The position numbers were made by a program, and so were the translations under genes. Below the pieces are notes generated by a model, which was given only the letters and a program-made list of their open reading frames with translations, was not told the origin of the DNA and did not search any database. Positions 1 through 7,085 of a stretch of 19,202 bases of DNA are shown piece after piece (position 1 is the stretch's first letter; each line of letters starts with the position of its first letter). The DNA lies in NCBI GenBank assembly GCA_035946175.1, contig DASYZQ010000052.1:1-19202 (forward strand), given 5' to 3'. The stretch comes from DASYZQ01 sp035946175. Lineage in GTDB: Bacteria > Patescibacteriota > Saccharimonadia > Saccharimonadales > UBA4665.

Positions 1-1010
1 CGAACCCGCTCATAGTGCTGCCCTGATTGCTCGTCGAATCCGAGTTCCACGTCGTAGAAGGAGTCATCTATATTGAGGAGATCAAAGACCAGGCGGTGCA
101 TTGGGTGCAAGGCTAATTGGCCGGGGATGGCGTCGGTGTCAAACCACTCGGGGCGCATCTTTTTACTGATCAACTTATTCGTGTAGATAAGGATGTCGCC
201 GGGATTCATGCTGTCGTGGATTGTCTTGAACGCATCATCGGGCACCCGGAGATTACCCTCTGTGCCGCCGAAGAAGAGCACCACATTTACTACATCTGTG
301 GCGTCTTGTCGCAAGTAGTCTTCGGCCAGGAGATTGCTAAACCGTTCATAGGTGATGTCTAGCTCGTAACCTTCGAAGTGGACCTGACCACCGAACCAGT
401 CCTTGATGTTATTCTCAGCTATCCGTAACATCTCGGGGCTGATGTCCAGGGCGATGTAGCGGGCAAGCACACCTCTGTCAAGCAACTGCTGCAGGAAGTC
501 TCTCGCGGGCAGTGCGTTGCCAACACCCACATCGACAACGTTTACTTGTTTGTATTTATCGAGGCGTCTGTTAATGTAACCTTGGTTGTCGGCAAGCAAG
601 CCGATGGTGCGATTAACCGTGTGCGTAACTCCCCCACGGGCTACACGGTTTATATAGCGATCCCACTCTTCGGCGCCGCCATCGAAATAGTTGTACTGTC
701 GCGGAATCTCGTGATGCATCTCCAAGCTGCGACAGATATCGTAGATCTGCCCTTGCGTGAACAACTCATAGAATCGTGGACGTGGACTGACTTGTTTTGC
801 CGTCAGGGAGTTCCTATACTTACGATTCGTTTGGATGAGTTTTTCAACGACTGGCATATTGCCCGGCGTCCGCGCCACATAGAGGCGTCCGCCTTCACGA
901 TGTAATTCTAACGGAAGTTTGCCATCCTGGGTCGCTTTAACCCATTTACGCACCGTGGCTTCGGAGATGTGATACTTCTCGGCTAGTTCAACGTTCTTGT
1001 AATACTTCAT
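1..1010 (-). CDS. HTH-fused EgtD-like SAM-dependent methyltransferase (partial, runs off the window)
   Basis: I translated this by hand from ATG at 1010 leftwards; the frame stays open to the window edge (336 residues seen). Residues 1-50 are a MerR/excisionase-like winged helix: YHISEATVRKWV as the helix-turn-helix, then GGRLYVARTPG as the wing strand. Residues about 80-336 resemble the histidine-specific methyltransferase family (EgtD, Methyltransf_33): a glycine-rich SAM loop VVDVGVGNALPARDF at 158-172 and ALDISPEML at 187-195, then DVVNVVLFFGGTEGN. EgtD trimethylates histidine for ergothioneine, but no other egt gene is near and the substrate-binding C-terminus is missing, so the substrate is unknown. 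The N-terminal DNA-binding domain is unusual for EgtD and suggests either a DNA- or regulator-linked methyltransferase, or a fused transcription factor. The fold call is fairly sure; the function is open. Confidence 0.7.
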   Translation of the reverse strand, partial: MKYYKNVELAEKYHISEATVRKWVKATQDGKLPLELHREGGRLYVARTPGNMPVVEKLIQTNRKYRNSLTAKQVSPRPRFYELFTQGQIYDICRSLEMHHEIPRQYNYFDGGAEEWDRYINRVARGGVTHTVNRTIGLLADNQGYINRRLDKYKQVNVVDVGVGNALPARDFLQQLLDRGVLARYIALDISPEMLRIAENNIKDWFGGQVHFEGYELDITYERFSNLLAEDYLRQDATDVVNVVLFFGGTEGNLRVPDDAFKTIHDSMNPGDILIYTNKLISKKMRPEWFDTDAIPGQLALHPMHRLVFDLLNIDDSFYDVELGFDEQSGQHYERV

Positions 1011-1046
1011 TTCTATACTTTAACGCATACTTTGACAATTATCTTG

Positions 1047-1076
1047 TTGACATGGTCCGAATAATAATCGTACCAT
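1047..1076 (+). promoter_or_regulatory. Candidate sigma70-type promoter facing right
   Basis: A perfect TTGACA at 1047-1052 is followed after 18 nt by TACCAT at 1071-1076 (4 of 6 matches to TATAAT). A second perfect TTGACA starts at 1032 but has no matching -10 box. It lies between the divergent methyltransferase gene and the small-gene operon, so it could drive a long leader of about 400 nt into that operon. Confidence 0.35.
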
Positions 1077-1490
1077 GAAAGAGTAATCGATTGCTTTGGG
1101 TTGAACGGCCGTCAACCTCAATGTTTCATCTGGTAAATGTATCATTCATATCACCGTTTTACAAGTGCGATTGCACCACGATCGCTTGATATCGCTATTT
1201 CGATTAAAAGCGACGGTGTGAATAACGGTGGTAGCGACCCGGTCGTTGAGCTGCGCTCCTTTTAAGTGTAGCGCCGAGGCGCCTTGAGGTAAACCGTCTC
1301 AGGATGCGCACTCTCTCTGGCCGGAGAAAGGGTATCACTTGCTATGGGGATGAGAGGATCACTACATCAAAACACATCGGGTTCGGCCATAAGACGATTC
1401 GAAAAAACGACGATACATATTGCGCCTCATGCTTCGGCAACAGTGGGACTCGGTACGTACCTGTCCACAGAAAAGGAGCCAGAGTTCCGT
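1077..1490 (+). other. Non-coding leader with nested inverted repeats
   Basis: About 410 bp with no gene I can support. Between 1153 and 1274 several dyads nest. CACCGTT (1153-1159) pairs with AACGGTG (1224-1230) and encloses two hairpins: GCGAT/ATCGC at 1167-1171 and 1181-1185 (9-nt loop), and TCGCT/AGCGA at 1192-1196 and 1209-1213 (12-nt loop). Next come a CGACC-C-GGTCG dyad (1235-1245) and a GCGCT/AGCGC hairpin (1253-1257, 1270-1274). ACGGCCGT flanked by TTG and CAA lies at about 1100-1115. The arms are short, so a structured leader RNA is only a possibility. Confidence 0.3.
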
Positions 1491-1655
1491 ATGAGCATGG
1501 AACCAAATATGCGCGATATGATGGGCACCGCACACGAACGTCTCGATATACCCGGTAGCCGCCGCTATCTGCTCCTGTATCACTTCCAGAACTTTGGGGA
1601 TAAAGCATGCCGTATCGTGGTGCGTCGAAGCAGTGGCGCTGCGAGGGACACTTGA
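1491..1655 (+). CDS. Small protein of unknown function (54 aa), first gene of a compact operon
   Basis: I do not recognise this protein. It is supported mainly by context: its TGA stop (1653-1655) lies one base before the GTG start of the next gene, extending a chain of adjacent or overlapping genes. The ATG at 1491 has AAGGAG at 1473-1478 upstream, although the 12-nt spacing is long; an ATG at 1344 in the same frame would give 103 aa but lacks a convincing ribosome site. The product is soluble and basic at the end, with a hydrophobic centre RRYLLLYHFQNFGDK. Overlapping frames on both strands are open here, so this is the least certain of the four genes. Confidence 0.4.
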   Translation: MSMEPNMRDMMGTAHERLDIPGSRRYLLLYHFQNFGDKACRIVVRRSSGAARDT

Positions 1656-1656
1656 G

Positions 1657-1935
1657 GTGGGCATTATTAGCTGGCCCGATACTGCGGTCACCCCGCGGAG
1701 TGTTGCTTGCGCCCTATGCGGAAAGAAAGTTACGCCGTCAAACGCTACCGTAGGCCCGTTGGATCCCGCCGGCGGGCAACTCTTTGCCTGCAATAGCCAC
1801 TTTAGCAATCCCGCCAGACTTGTAGTCGGATGGGCAGATGTAGTTGCGAGGGAGCGATTGCAGCTACTGCGTTCGGGGGTACAGCCTGAAGGGATCTACG
1901 GAAACGAGGGTGATGATGCAGGGTCTATACGCTGA
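1657..1935 (+). CDS. Small zinc-ribbon-like protein (92 aa)
   Basis: The GTG start at 1657 has GAGGG at 1643-1647 with 9-nt spacing, and the previous frame's stop ends at 1655. The sequence has a candidate metal-binding knuckle, CALCGKK, followed about 22 residues later by FACNSHF. The Cys-x2-Cys and Cys-x2-His pairs suggest a single structural zinc site. The C-terminal half is helical and amphipathic (VARERLQLLRSG). It overlaps the next gene by 20 bp, indicating a translationally coupled operon. I do not know the family; the zinc-site reading comes from spacing of the residues only. An upstream in-frame start at 1594 or 1633 cannot be excluded. Confidence 0.55.
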   Translation: MGIISWPDTAVTPRSVACALCGKKVTPSNATVGPLDPAGGQLFACNSHFSNPARLVVGWADVVARERLQLLRSGVQPEGIYGNEGDDAGSIR

Positions 1936-2377
1936 GCAGCGGACGCTTGAGCCTGGCATCAGCTTGTCTCAAGATATTGCCCGCCATCTCTACATGCGAC
2001 AGTTTTGCGGTAAGGCTGTCATCGTTACCGATCTACCTGGGGCTCGTATCTCGGCCGTGCGGAAGCAATGGCTCATCATCGAGCGCTCAGCCCAACGAGA
2101 GAAGGCCAGCACGCTGAAACTGACCCGGGTACAAGAGTTAAGCCGTCAGGTTGCCCATGCCCAGCGGTTTCGATTCATAGCATCGCCGCCACAGGAACAT
2201 CCTGAACGCGATGTATTCTTTGTCCTGCCGACAGACCAGGTCATGCTGCCTGCCAGTTGCCAGACATTGTATATGACTTGCCATGTTGAGCGGTCCTGGT
2301 ACGAGGACTTGACCAGGCAACTTCACGAGGGTGCCTTGGTTGTGGTGTATCAGGAAGTCGGGGGTCCGAATGGCTAG
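1916..2377 (+). CDS. Uncharacterised protein (153 aa), third gene of the small operon
   Basis: I chose ATG 1916 because GAGGG at 1906-1910 lies 5 nt before it; ATG 1913 is adjacent, and an upstream ATG at 1844 would need a long overlap with the zinc-ribbon gene. The frame ends in TAG at 2375-2377, overlapping the next gene's ATG at 2370 by 8 nt. The product has no membrane segment or signal peptide. It contains hydrophobic strands (CGKAVIVTDLPGARISAVRK, KQWLIIER, RDVFFVLPTDQVML) suggesting an alpha/beta fold with a basic middle region. I recognise no catalytic motif. The tight coupling suggests a shared role for all four proteins. Confidence 0.6.
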   Translation: MQGLYAEQRTLEPGISLSQDIARHLYMRQFCGKAVIVTDLPGARISAVRKQWLIIERSAQREKASTLKLTRVQELSRQVAHAQRFRFIASPPQEHPERDVFFVLPTDQVMLPASCQTLYMTCHVERSWYEDLTRQLHEGALVVVYQEVGGPNG

Positions 2378-2672
2378 TAGGAGCACGCCAGCGAGGAGGC
2401 GAAAAGAGAGAGATCAGAGCAACCTGATTTGGCGCAAGCAACTACGGGCAAGAATTAGTGTCCGCATGTGCAGTGTCAACCATCAACCACCGGCCTTTGA
2501 GTTGACGTATGAGCCAACTCCAGGTTGTGACGACGTGACCTGTAAACCTCTGGAATTAGTTGACTTTGAGGCCCTGACCTACGCATTGACATATAGCCGT
2601 CAGAACTTCGGTCAGAAGCCAGTCCAGGTAACACTAAGCCGGGTCGGCGGCCAGCAACCGATACATAAGTAG
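2370..2672 (+). CDS. Small basic protein of unknown function (100 aa), last gene of the operon
   Basis: The ATG at 2370 overlaps the previous stop (ATGGCTAG), typical of translational coupling. The first 30 residues are rich in Arg, Lys and Ser (ASRSTPARRRKERD), which suggests nucleic-acid or ribosome contact. The remainder alternates short strands and ends with SRQNFGQKPVQVTLSR. Two cysteine pairs are absent, so a zinc fold is unlikely. I do not recognise the family. An ATG at 2331 in the same frame is possible but would run deep into the previous gene. After the TAG at 2670-2672 there is a 136-bp gap to the DegT gene with its own promoter. Confidence 0.6.
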   Translation: MASRSTPARRRKERDQSNLIWRKQLRARISVRMCSVNHQPPAFELTYEPTPGCDDVTCKPLELVDFEALTYALTYSRQNFGQKPVQVTLSRVGGQQPIHK

Positions 2673-2696
2673 AGACTAATAGGCCTGCAGGTGATC

Positions 2697-2724
2697 TTGA
2701 TTTTTGTTGATTTTCGTGCATAAT
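2697..2724 (+). promoter_or_regulatory. Candidate promoter for the DegT operon
   Basis: TTGATT (2697-2702), a 16-nt spacer and CATAAT (2719-2724, 5 of 6 to TATAAT) lie about 85 bp before the DegT start. The leader contains a strong AAGGAGGT (2758-2765) not positioned for DegT, and a six-codon ATG-to-TAA mini-frame at 2783-2803. Confidence 0.5.
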
Positions 2725-2808
2725 CAGCCCTTGATCAGATCACACCGGTCAGCCTTCAAGGAGGTGCAGCTTCACGTCATCTATGAAAGAGAGGACTAAG
2801 TAAATGTC

Positions 2809-3987
2809 ATGATTCGGTTAATGCAATCGGCCTTCTACCAGGAGGGTCCTACTAGAAGAAAGCTCGCGGAGTTTGTTACCTCGACGGATATGCTGAGCAT
2901 GTCGAGTGAGTGCTCAAAGTTCGAGGCGGCATTCGCCTGTAAGCAAGGGCGACAGTACGCCATCATGGTTAATAGTGGCTCAAGTGCAAACCTGTTACTG
3001 GTTCAGGCACTGCTTAATCTCGGCAGGCTCAAGCGTGGCGATAGAGTTGGAGTTTCAGCTCTTACGTGGTCCACGAACATTATGCCTGTCCTGCAACTCG
3101 GGCTTGCCCCGATGGCGTTGGATTGCTCGCTAACAACGCTTAACGTCTCTCCCGATACTCTTGCCCCTCAGCTTGAGAACATCGAGGCTCTCTTCCTAAC
3201 GAACGCGCTCGGCTTTGCCGATGATATCGTCAAGATTCGTCACATGTGTGACGGTGCTGGCGTGCTACTACTTGAAGACAACTGTGAGGCCCTTGGATCT
3301 ATTGTCGATGGCACCAGGTTGGGCAACTTTGGGCTGGCCTCGACTTTTTCTTTCTTTGTTGGTCATCACCTGTCGACTATTGAAGGTGGCATGGTGTGCA
3401 CCGACGATGAAGAGTTATTCCACGCGCTTGTGGTGGCTAGGGCTCACGGCTGGGACCGCAACCTCCCTCCAGGCAAGCAGCAACGCTTACGGAAGCGCCA
3501 TGACACAGACGACTTCTTTGCAAAGTACACATTCTACGATCTTGGATTCAACCTCAGGCCGACTGAGATAAGCGGTTTCCTCGGGAACACGCAGCTTCCA
3601 TATTGGGATGAGATTGTCAATACTCGCGCTCGCAACTTCGATCACTTCCACACAGCTTTGAAGCACAATGACGAAGTCTTGCCTCTGGACGTCAGCCATA
3701 TGGATCTGGTCTCTAACTTCGCAGTACCCGTTGTTTGCGCTACTAAAGAGCTGGCAGCAGCCTACCGTGAGAGGTTCCACGGAGCAGGTGTTGAGGTCAG
3801 GCCCATCATCGCTGGCGACATGACCAAGCAGCCGTTCTTCCGACGTTATGTCCCGCGGGCTCGACCGTGCAAGAATGCCACCCTCGTGCACAGCCAAGGT
3901 TTTTACTTTCCAAATCATCCCGAACTTGGCGAGGAAGATATACAAACATTGACTGGTTTACTGGAGACCGTACCAGCGGGAACATGA
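2809..3987 (+). CDS. DegT/DnrJ/EryC1/StrS-family PLP enzyme, 3-dehydratase (RfbH/ColD) type
   Basis: A full-length (392 aa) fold-type I PLP enzyme of the nucleotide-sugar aminotransferase superfamily. Visible motifs: NSGSSANLLL at 55-64 for PLP phosphate, LTWSTN at 85-90, EDNCEALGS at 156-164 with the Asp that contacts the PLP nitrogen, and FSFFVGHHLSTIEGG at 180-194. The Lys that normally forms the internal aldimine is His (H186). This is the known hallmark of the ColD and DdhC/RfbH branch, which removes the C3 hydroxyl from 4-keto-6-deoxy sugars instead of transaminating. It probably makes a dideoxy sugar for a surface glycan, though no partner sugar genes are visible. GAGAGGA lies 13 nt before the ATG, and ATG 2821 is an alternative. 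The stop overlaps the next ATG (ATGA). Confidence 0.85.
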   Translation: MIRLMQSAFYQEGPTRRKLAEFVTSTDMLSMSSECSKFEAAFACKQGRQYAIMVNSGSSANLLLVQALLNLGRLKRGDRVGVSALTWSTNIMPVLQLGLAPMALDCSLTTLNVSPDTLAPQLENIEALFLTNALGFADDIVKIRHMCDGAGVLLLEDNCEALGSIVDGTRLGNFGLASTFSFFVGHHLSTIEGGMVCTDDEELFHALVVARAHGWDRNLPPGKQQRLRKRHDTDDFFAKYTFYDLGFNLRPTEISGFLGNTQLPYWDEIVNTRARNFDHFHTALKHNDEVLPLDVSHMDLVSNFAVPVVCATKELAAAYRERFHGAGVEVRPIIAGDMTKQPFFRRYVPRARPCKNATLVHSQGFYFPNHPELGEEDIQTLTGLLETVPAGT

Positions 3988-5411
3988 GCGAGAGACTTAG
4001 TCCCTCACACTTCAACGCGCTGCTCGATGACGCCTTGGCCAAGGACCGGGACCACCCTAACGGCATAGCCGTCTCTGTCGTATCGCCCCTCATGTCACGA
4101 TCGGATGGCCTGAGCGTCTTCGATGAGGGGGCTCGCTACAGCGGTGTAGAGCGGCAAGACCAGGCGGCCGCCAGCGTGACAGTCGCGGCGTCGCCTTACA
4201 TGGAGCCAGTGGTAGTCCGTGATCGCTTCCTGGCCGAGTCTCAGCGGGTATTCGGTGAGGCAGTCCATCTTCCAGACACAGTCGAGGTCAATGATCGGCT
4301 GCCTGCGCATCTGATCGTCTGGTGGCGTGATGAGACCGGGAGCGATGATGGCCGAGCGGACATATCGGCCTTGGCAGCAGCGTCGCCAGCTCGACGCCGA
4401 GGGTTCGAGACGGTTGTGGCCGCGCAGACTCTGAAGGCGGTTCGTGTGCTGGCCTCGCTTACCGGGCGGCAGCCTCTCATTGAGGGATCATGGGGACACG
4501 GTACACAAAAGGAGCGAGCCCATATTGGGATGAGTCGTGGCGGCCCGAGCAACAAACACGGTCACCTGCATGTGCTCGATTTCGGGACTGATCCACAGAA
4601 CCTTGAACATCGTACTGACCTTACAAGCAGACAGAAACTGAACCACTTCAGCCCATGGGAGGCGCTGCTGCATCAGGCGCTAAGCGTACCTCTGGAACGC
4701 ATCGTTGAGACATCGTTAACGGAAGCCATTGGAAGTGAAGAGATCACGGTTAAAGCTTTCTCTGATGTAGTGCAACATGCTCACGGTAAGTCTTCTTACA
4801 ACAACGGCTACCGTGTCGAGTTAGGCAGTGGAGTGCCACTCCCCGAGTTGTTTGGAGCCCTCGTATCTCTTAGCGGGCGGTTCGATGCACTCTACCAAGA
4901 TACCTATGCACTTTTTGCGCAATACCATAAGAGTCTCAGCAGCCCGGCGGCTGCGGGCGCTATACGTACCAAGATGAGTGAACGAGCTATGCAGCTTGGC
5001 TTTCGGGGTGATGAAGCTGACTCATTCACTGATTTCGTTCTCAGGATCAGGCCAACCTTTGGGCAACTGGTTCAGTGGCAGACTGACGAGACGGTTTCAT
5101 CTGCCGACCGGGAGCGAATCGCCCGGCAGATCGCTCGCTACGAACGTGTTCGCAAAGCCCTCGGCAGAAGCGCTCGTTCCATCCAGTTGGCTACGGCCCT
5201 TATCGAAGACACACTCAGATCGACAGAAGATTGGAAGCAGGTAGAGGTTACCTGGCCTGCGCACGCCGCGGCCTTATATGCGCTTGATAACTACACCTTC
5301 TCGAATGACACTCTGAAAGTGCAGAGCCTGATCCTCATACCAAAGGTCGGTTCAACCGAATCGGCCGAACACATATACGGCGGCACCTTCAAGCGCGCAA
5401 CCGGCAACTAG
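3984..5411 (+). CDS. Uncharacterised 475-aa protein with an HxHxH motif, coupled to the DegT gene
   Basis: The ATG at 3984 shares ATGA with the DegT stop, so the two are translationally coupled. I do not recognise the family. The most telling segment is residues 185-202: SRGGPSNKHGHLHVLDFG. The H192-x-H194-x-H196 triad followed by hydrophobics resembles the HIT/GalT superfamily active-site pattern, hinting at a nucleotidyl-transfer or hydrolysis reaction, but flanking sequence is not a clear match. Positions 120-165 are Ala/Arg rich and helical; the C-terminal 200 residues look helical (RERIARQIARYERVRKALG). No signal peptide or membrane segment is seen. As partner of a sugar dehydratase it may act in the same glycan pathway. 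Moderate certainty of the gene, low certainty of function. Confidence 0.75.
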   Translation: MSERLSPSHFNALLDDALAKDRDHPNGIAVSVVSPLMSRSDGLSVFDEGARYSGVERQDQAAASVTVAASPYMEPVVVRDRFLAESQRVFGEAVHLPDTVEVNDRLPAHLIVWWRDETGSDDGRADISALAAASPARRRGFETVVAAQTLKAVRVLASLTGRQPLIEGSWGHGTQKERAHIGMSRGGPSNKHGHLHVLDFGTDPQNLEHRTDLTSRQKLNHFSPWEALLHQALSVPLERIVETSLTEAIGSEEITVKAFSDVVQHAHGKSSYNNGYRVELGSGVPLPELFGALVSLSGRFDALYQDTYALFAQYHKSLSSPAAAGAIRTKMSERAMQLGFRGDEADSFTDFVLRIRPTFGQLVQWQTDETVSSADRERIARQIARYERVRKALGRSARSIQLATALIEDTLRSTEDWKQVEVTWPAHAAALYALDNYTFSNDTLKVQSLILIPKVGSTESAEHIYGGTFKRATGN

Positions 5412-5413
5412 CG

Positions 5414-5986
5414 TTAGTTCAGCCCAAGCTTCTCAAGCGCCAAGAACCCCGCGGCTACTGATGTCACGAGAGCAATCTCGTTGTTCAGCATCATCTGTTT
5501 TAACTCGGCTGGTGTCTTGTAGACCAGTTCTATCGGTTCATTTTCGTCCGCGACAGGTTTACGCTCTGGCTTAGCATCCAGAGCCAAGAAGAAGTCTTCG
5601 AGCCCTGTGATCTTGTGGGCGTACGGGCTTGTGGTTGAGAGATGGACGAACTTAGAGCTGGTATGCCCGGTTTCTTCTCGCAGCTCGCGCTTGGCTGCCG
5701 CTTCTGGCTTCTCGCCTTTCTCGACAGCGCCGCCTGGGAATTGGTAAATCACCTGCTTGATTGCGTAGCGGTACTGTCGGCACAGAATGAACTTACCGTC
5801 AACCGTGAAGGGGACAACCACCGCGATAGGCGGAGATTCCCATACGTAGAAGTCTTCCAGCACGGTACCTGACGGCAGCTCTACAACGTCTCGTCGAATA
5901 CGGAACCAGGGTTCATCAAGGGCCATGGTGGAGGACAGTGTCTTCCACGGCTTGACTTTGCTGGTGGGTTTTCCCGGTGCCGACAT
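5414..5986 (-). CDS. Nudix hydrolase, ADP-ribose pyrophosphatase-like
   Basis: The Nudix box is complete at residues 85-107: GG, then E at the box position in EKGEKPEAA, then RELREETG, with the metal-binding REUxEE glutamates. The N-terminal strand layout (WKTLSSTMALDEPWFRIRRD, later AVVVPFTVDGKFILCRQYR) is that of ADP-sugar pyrophosphatases, which hydrolyse ADP-ribose and similar compounds using Mg2+. Length (190 aa) fits the family. I set the start at ATG 5986 because a perfect TATAAT (6001-5996) lies 9 nt upstream, implying an almost leaderless mRNA; a TTG 21 nt upstream is less likely as it would overlap the promoter. It converges on the 475-aa gene with only 2 bp between the stops. Confidence 0.9.
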   Translation of the reverse strand: MSAPGKPTSKVKPWKTLSSTMALDEPWFRIRRDVVELPSGTVLEDFYVWESPPIAVVVPFTVDGKFILCRQYRYAIKQVIYQFPGGAVEKGEKPEAAAKRELREETGHTSSKFVHLSTTSPYAHKITGLEDFFLALDAKPERKPVADENEPIELVYKTPAELKQMMLNNEIALVTSVAAGFLALEKLGLN

Positions 5987-5995
5987 ATCGCTGTC

Positions 5996-6001
5996 ATTAT
6001 A
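5996..6001 (-). promoter_or_regulatory. Perfect -10 box for the Nudix gene
   Basis: TATAAT on the minus strand ends 9 nt before the ATG at 5986; no clear -35 match is seen. The expected transcription start leaves a leader of only a few nucleotides. Confidence 0.55.
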
Positions 6002-6045
6002 CGACAATTGCAGTAAAAGGGAAGTCTTTTATGTGGCACTTATAA

Positions 6046-6270
6046 AGATGCCACACCGTCTTCGAGCGAAGCTGCGCGTATCCAATGCGATGGCGGGCGG
6101 AAGCGCACCATGATGAAGATGTGACTGAGCTTGGTGATGAAGAGATCTGGGCACAGGCCTGTATCCAGCGGGAGTTGCCAGAGGTCCTGGTAGAGCAGTA
6201 CGACGATGGCTCCAAGCCTGGCATGTATGACCTCAAGATCATCTACCCGGACGGCACGATCGGTGCCGTC
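6046..6270 (+). pseudogene. Truncated gene fragment A (C-terminal domain of an unknown protein)
   Basis: The frame is open from 6046 and reads as convincing protein over residues such as DEEIWAQACIQRELPEVL and YDLKIIYPDGTIGAV. It then changes character abruptly at about 6270, after GCC GTC, becoming low-complexity SRRPEGG-type sequence. No ribosome site or promoter fits its ATG at 6085. I read it as the leftover of a larger gene whose two ends are lost. The expected continuation after DGTIGAV is absent, and the neighbouring fragment in a different frame begins at once, consistent with a deletion join. Confidence 0.5.
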
Positions 6271-6272
6271 GG

Positions 6273-6530
6273 GCCGAGCAGGCGGCCAGAAGGAGGATGC
6301 ACAGTTTCAAGGACTCTGAGGTGTTCGCCAACTCCACCAGCGGGGTCATTGACCACTGGTGGATCGAGGTCGATAGAGCTACCGAGAGCCTGCCAACCCT
6401 GTCGACCAAGCTCACTGCCTACCTCGACTTTGTGAATCAGGGACAACTGGGACCGAATGGGGTCGTCCCACGAGTCCTGATCACCGTCCCGAGTGAGCGG
6501 CGAGAGGCGGCAGTCAACGCCTCGTCACAG
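6273..6530 (+). pseudogene. Truncated fragment B, similar to the C-terminus of replication-relaxation proteins
   Basis: In a different frame from fragment A, the sequence reads AEQAARRR, then VIDHWWIEVDRATESLPTLSTK, then LTAYLDFVNQGQ, and later PRVLITVPSERREAAV. The pattern of an acidic EVDRATE strand, a K-x-AYLDF helix and a PRVLhhVPSERR strand resembles the C-terminal half of Replic_Relax proteins found on plasmids and integrative elements of actinobacteria and CPR; this is family recall, not a search. The N-terminal winged-helix half is missing and the frame runs into the antisense end of the SLATT gene at about 6525. It is therefore a remnant, cut by the join at about 6270 and by arrival of the CBASS-like operon. 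Confidence 0.5.
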
Positions 6531-7085
6531 ATGAAGGCTATCCGGCAAGAAGGCGTTGATCTCATCGTTGCTAAAGGTCATGTCTTCGCTAATCTTGAGG
6601 GCTTTCTGTGCTTGTTTATATGCCTTCGTAGATGTGTTTGGCGCAAGCTCATAGACCTTCTTAACTTCATCAGTCAATTCGTCTCTGCGGGCTGGTACGT
6701 CTATACCTTCTCGGTTCGATGCGATGTCAGCTAGCAAGTGGATATAGTTCTCGCGAATAGCCCAGAGGGCTAGAGCTGTTGACCTGTGACGTTCGGCCTC
6801 CTTCGCTGGATCAAAACTCAACTGGAAGATGATGAAAGCGAGGGTCAGTGTTGACAGAATGCTACTGACATAGAGCAATGCTTTCTGGTTAGTGAATATG
6901 GTGGTGACTATGCTGGTTGAAGTTAGCGCGGTAAGGATGATGTTGATCCACTTAACAAGAGTCGCATTTCTTGATGTAATCTCCCGGGCCTTCTCGTGCG
7001 TCTTGTGGGAGTAAACTACTCGTCCGAAGCTTTCTCGAATCGCCTGCACATTGGGGTCAGTGGCCGCCGCCCCACTAGAAGTCAT
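6525..7085 (-). CDS. SLATT-domain 2TM effector of the CBASS-like pair
   Basis: A 186-aa protein from ATG 7085, which overlaps the CD-NTase stop by 11 bp. It has the SLATT (SMODS- and SLOG-associating 2TM effector) layout: a short amphipathic N-terminal region with R-x-x-(Y/F)-x-x-K-x-H-x-K-A elements (GRVVYSHKTHEKAREITSRN), two transmembrane helices at about 45-64 and 70-91 with a very short turn, then a cytoplasmic helical tail starting FDPAKEAERHRSTALALWAIRE and ending with NDEINAFLPDSLHL. Known SLATT proteins paired with CD-NTases are proposed to open pores or disrupt the inner membrane on binding the cyclic nucleotide, killing infected cells. An upstream in-frame start inside the CD-NTase gene is possible but unlikely. 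Confidence 0.85.
   Translation of the reverse strand: MTSSGAAATDPNVQAIRESFGRVVYSHKTHEKAREITSRNATLVKWINIILTALTSTSIVTTIFTNQKALLYVSSILSTLTLAFIIFQLSFDPAKEAERHRSTALALWAIRENYIHLLADIASNREGIDVPARRDELTDEVKKVYELAPNTSTKAYKQAQKALKISEDMTFSNDEINAFLPDSLHL

Noticed and set aside
1362..1808. Open frame of 148 codons on the minus strand
   Set aside because: No ribosome site, Cys/His-rich unnatural composition, and it opposes the chain of coupled plus-strand small genes.
3487..3945. Open frame antisense to the DegT gene
   Set aside because: Shadow of a clear PLP enzyme; no ribosome site and no protein-like features.
6297..6734. Start of an intact gene at ATG 6297
   Set aside because: AGGAGG directly abuts the ATG with no spacing, and the protein-like sequence already begins upstream, so this is the inside of a truncated gene.
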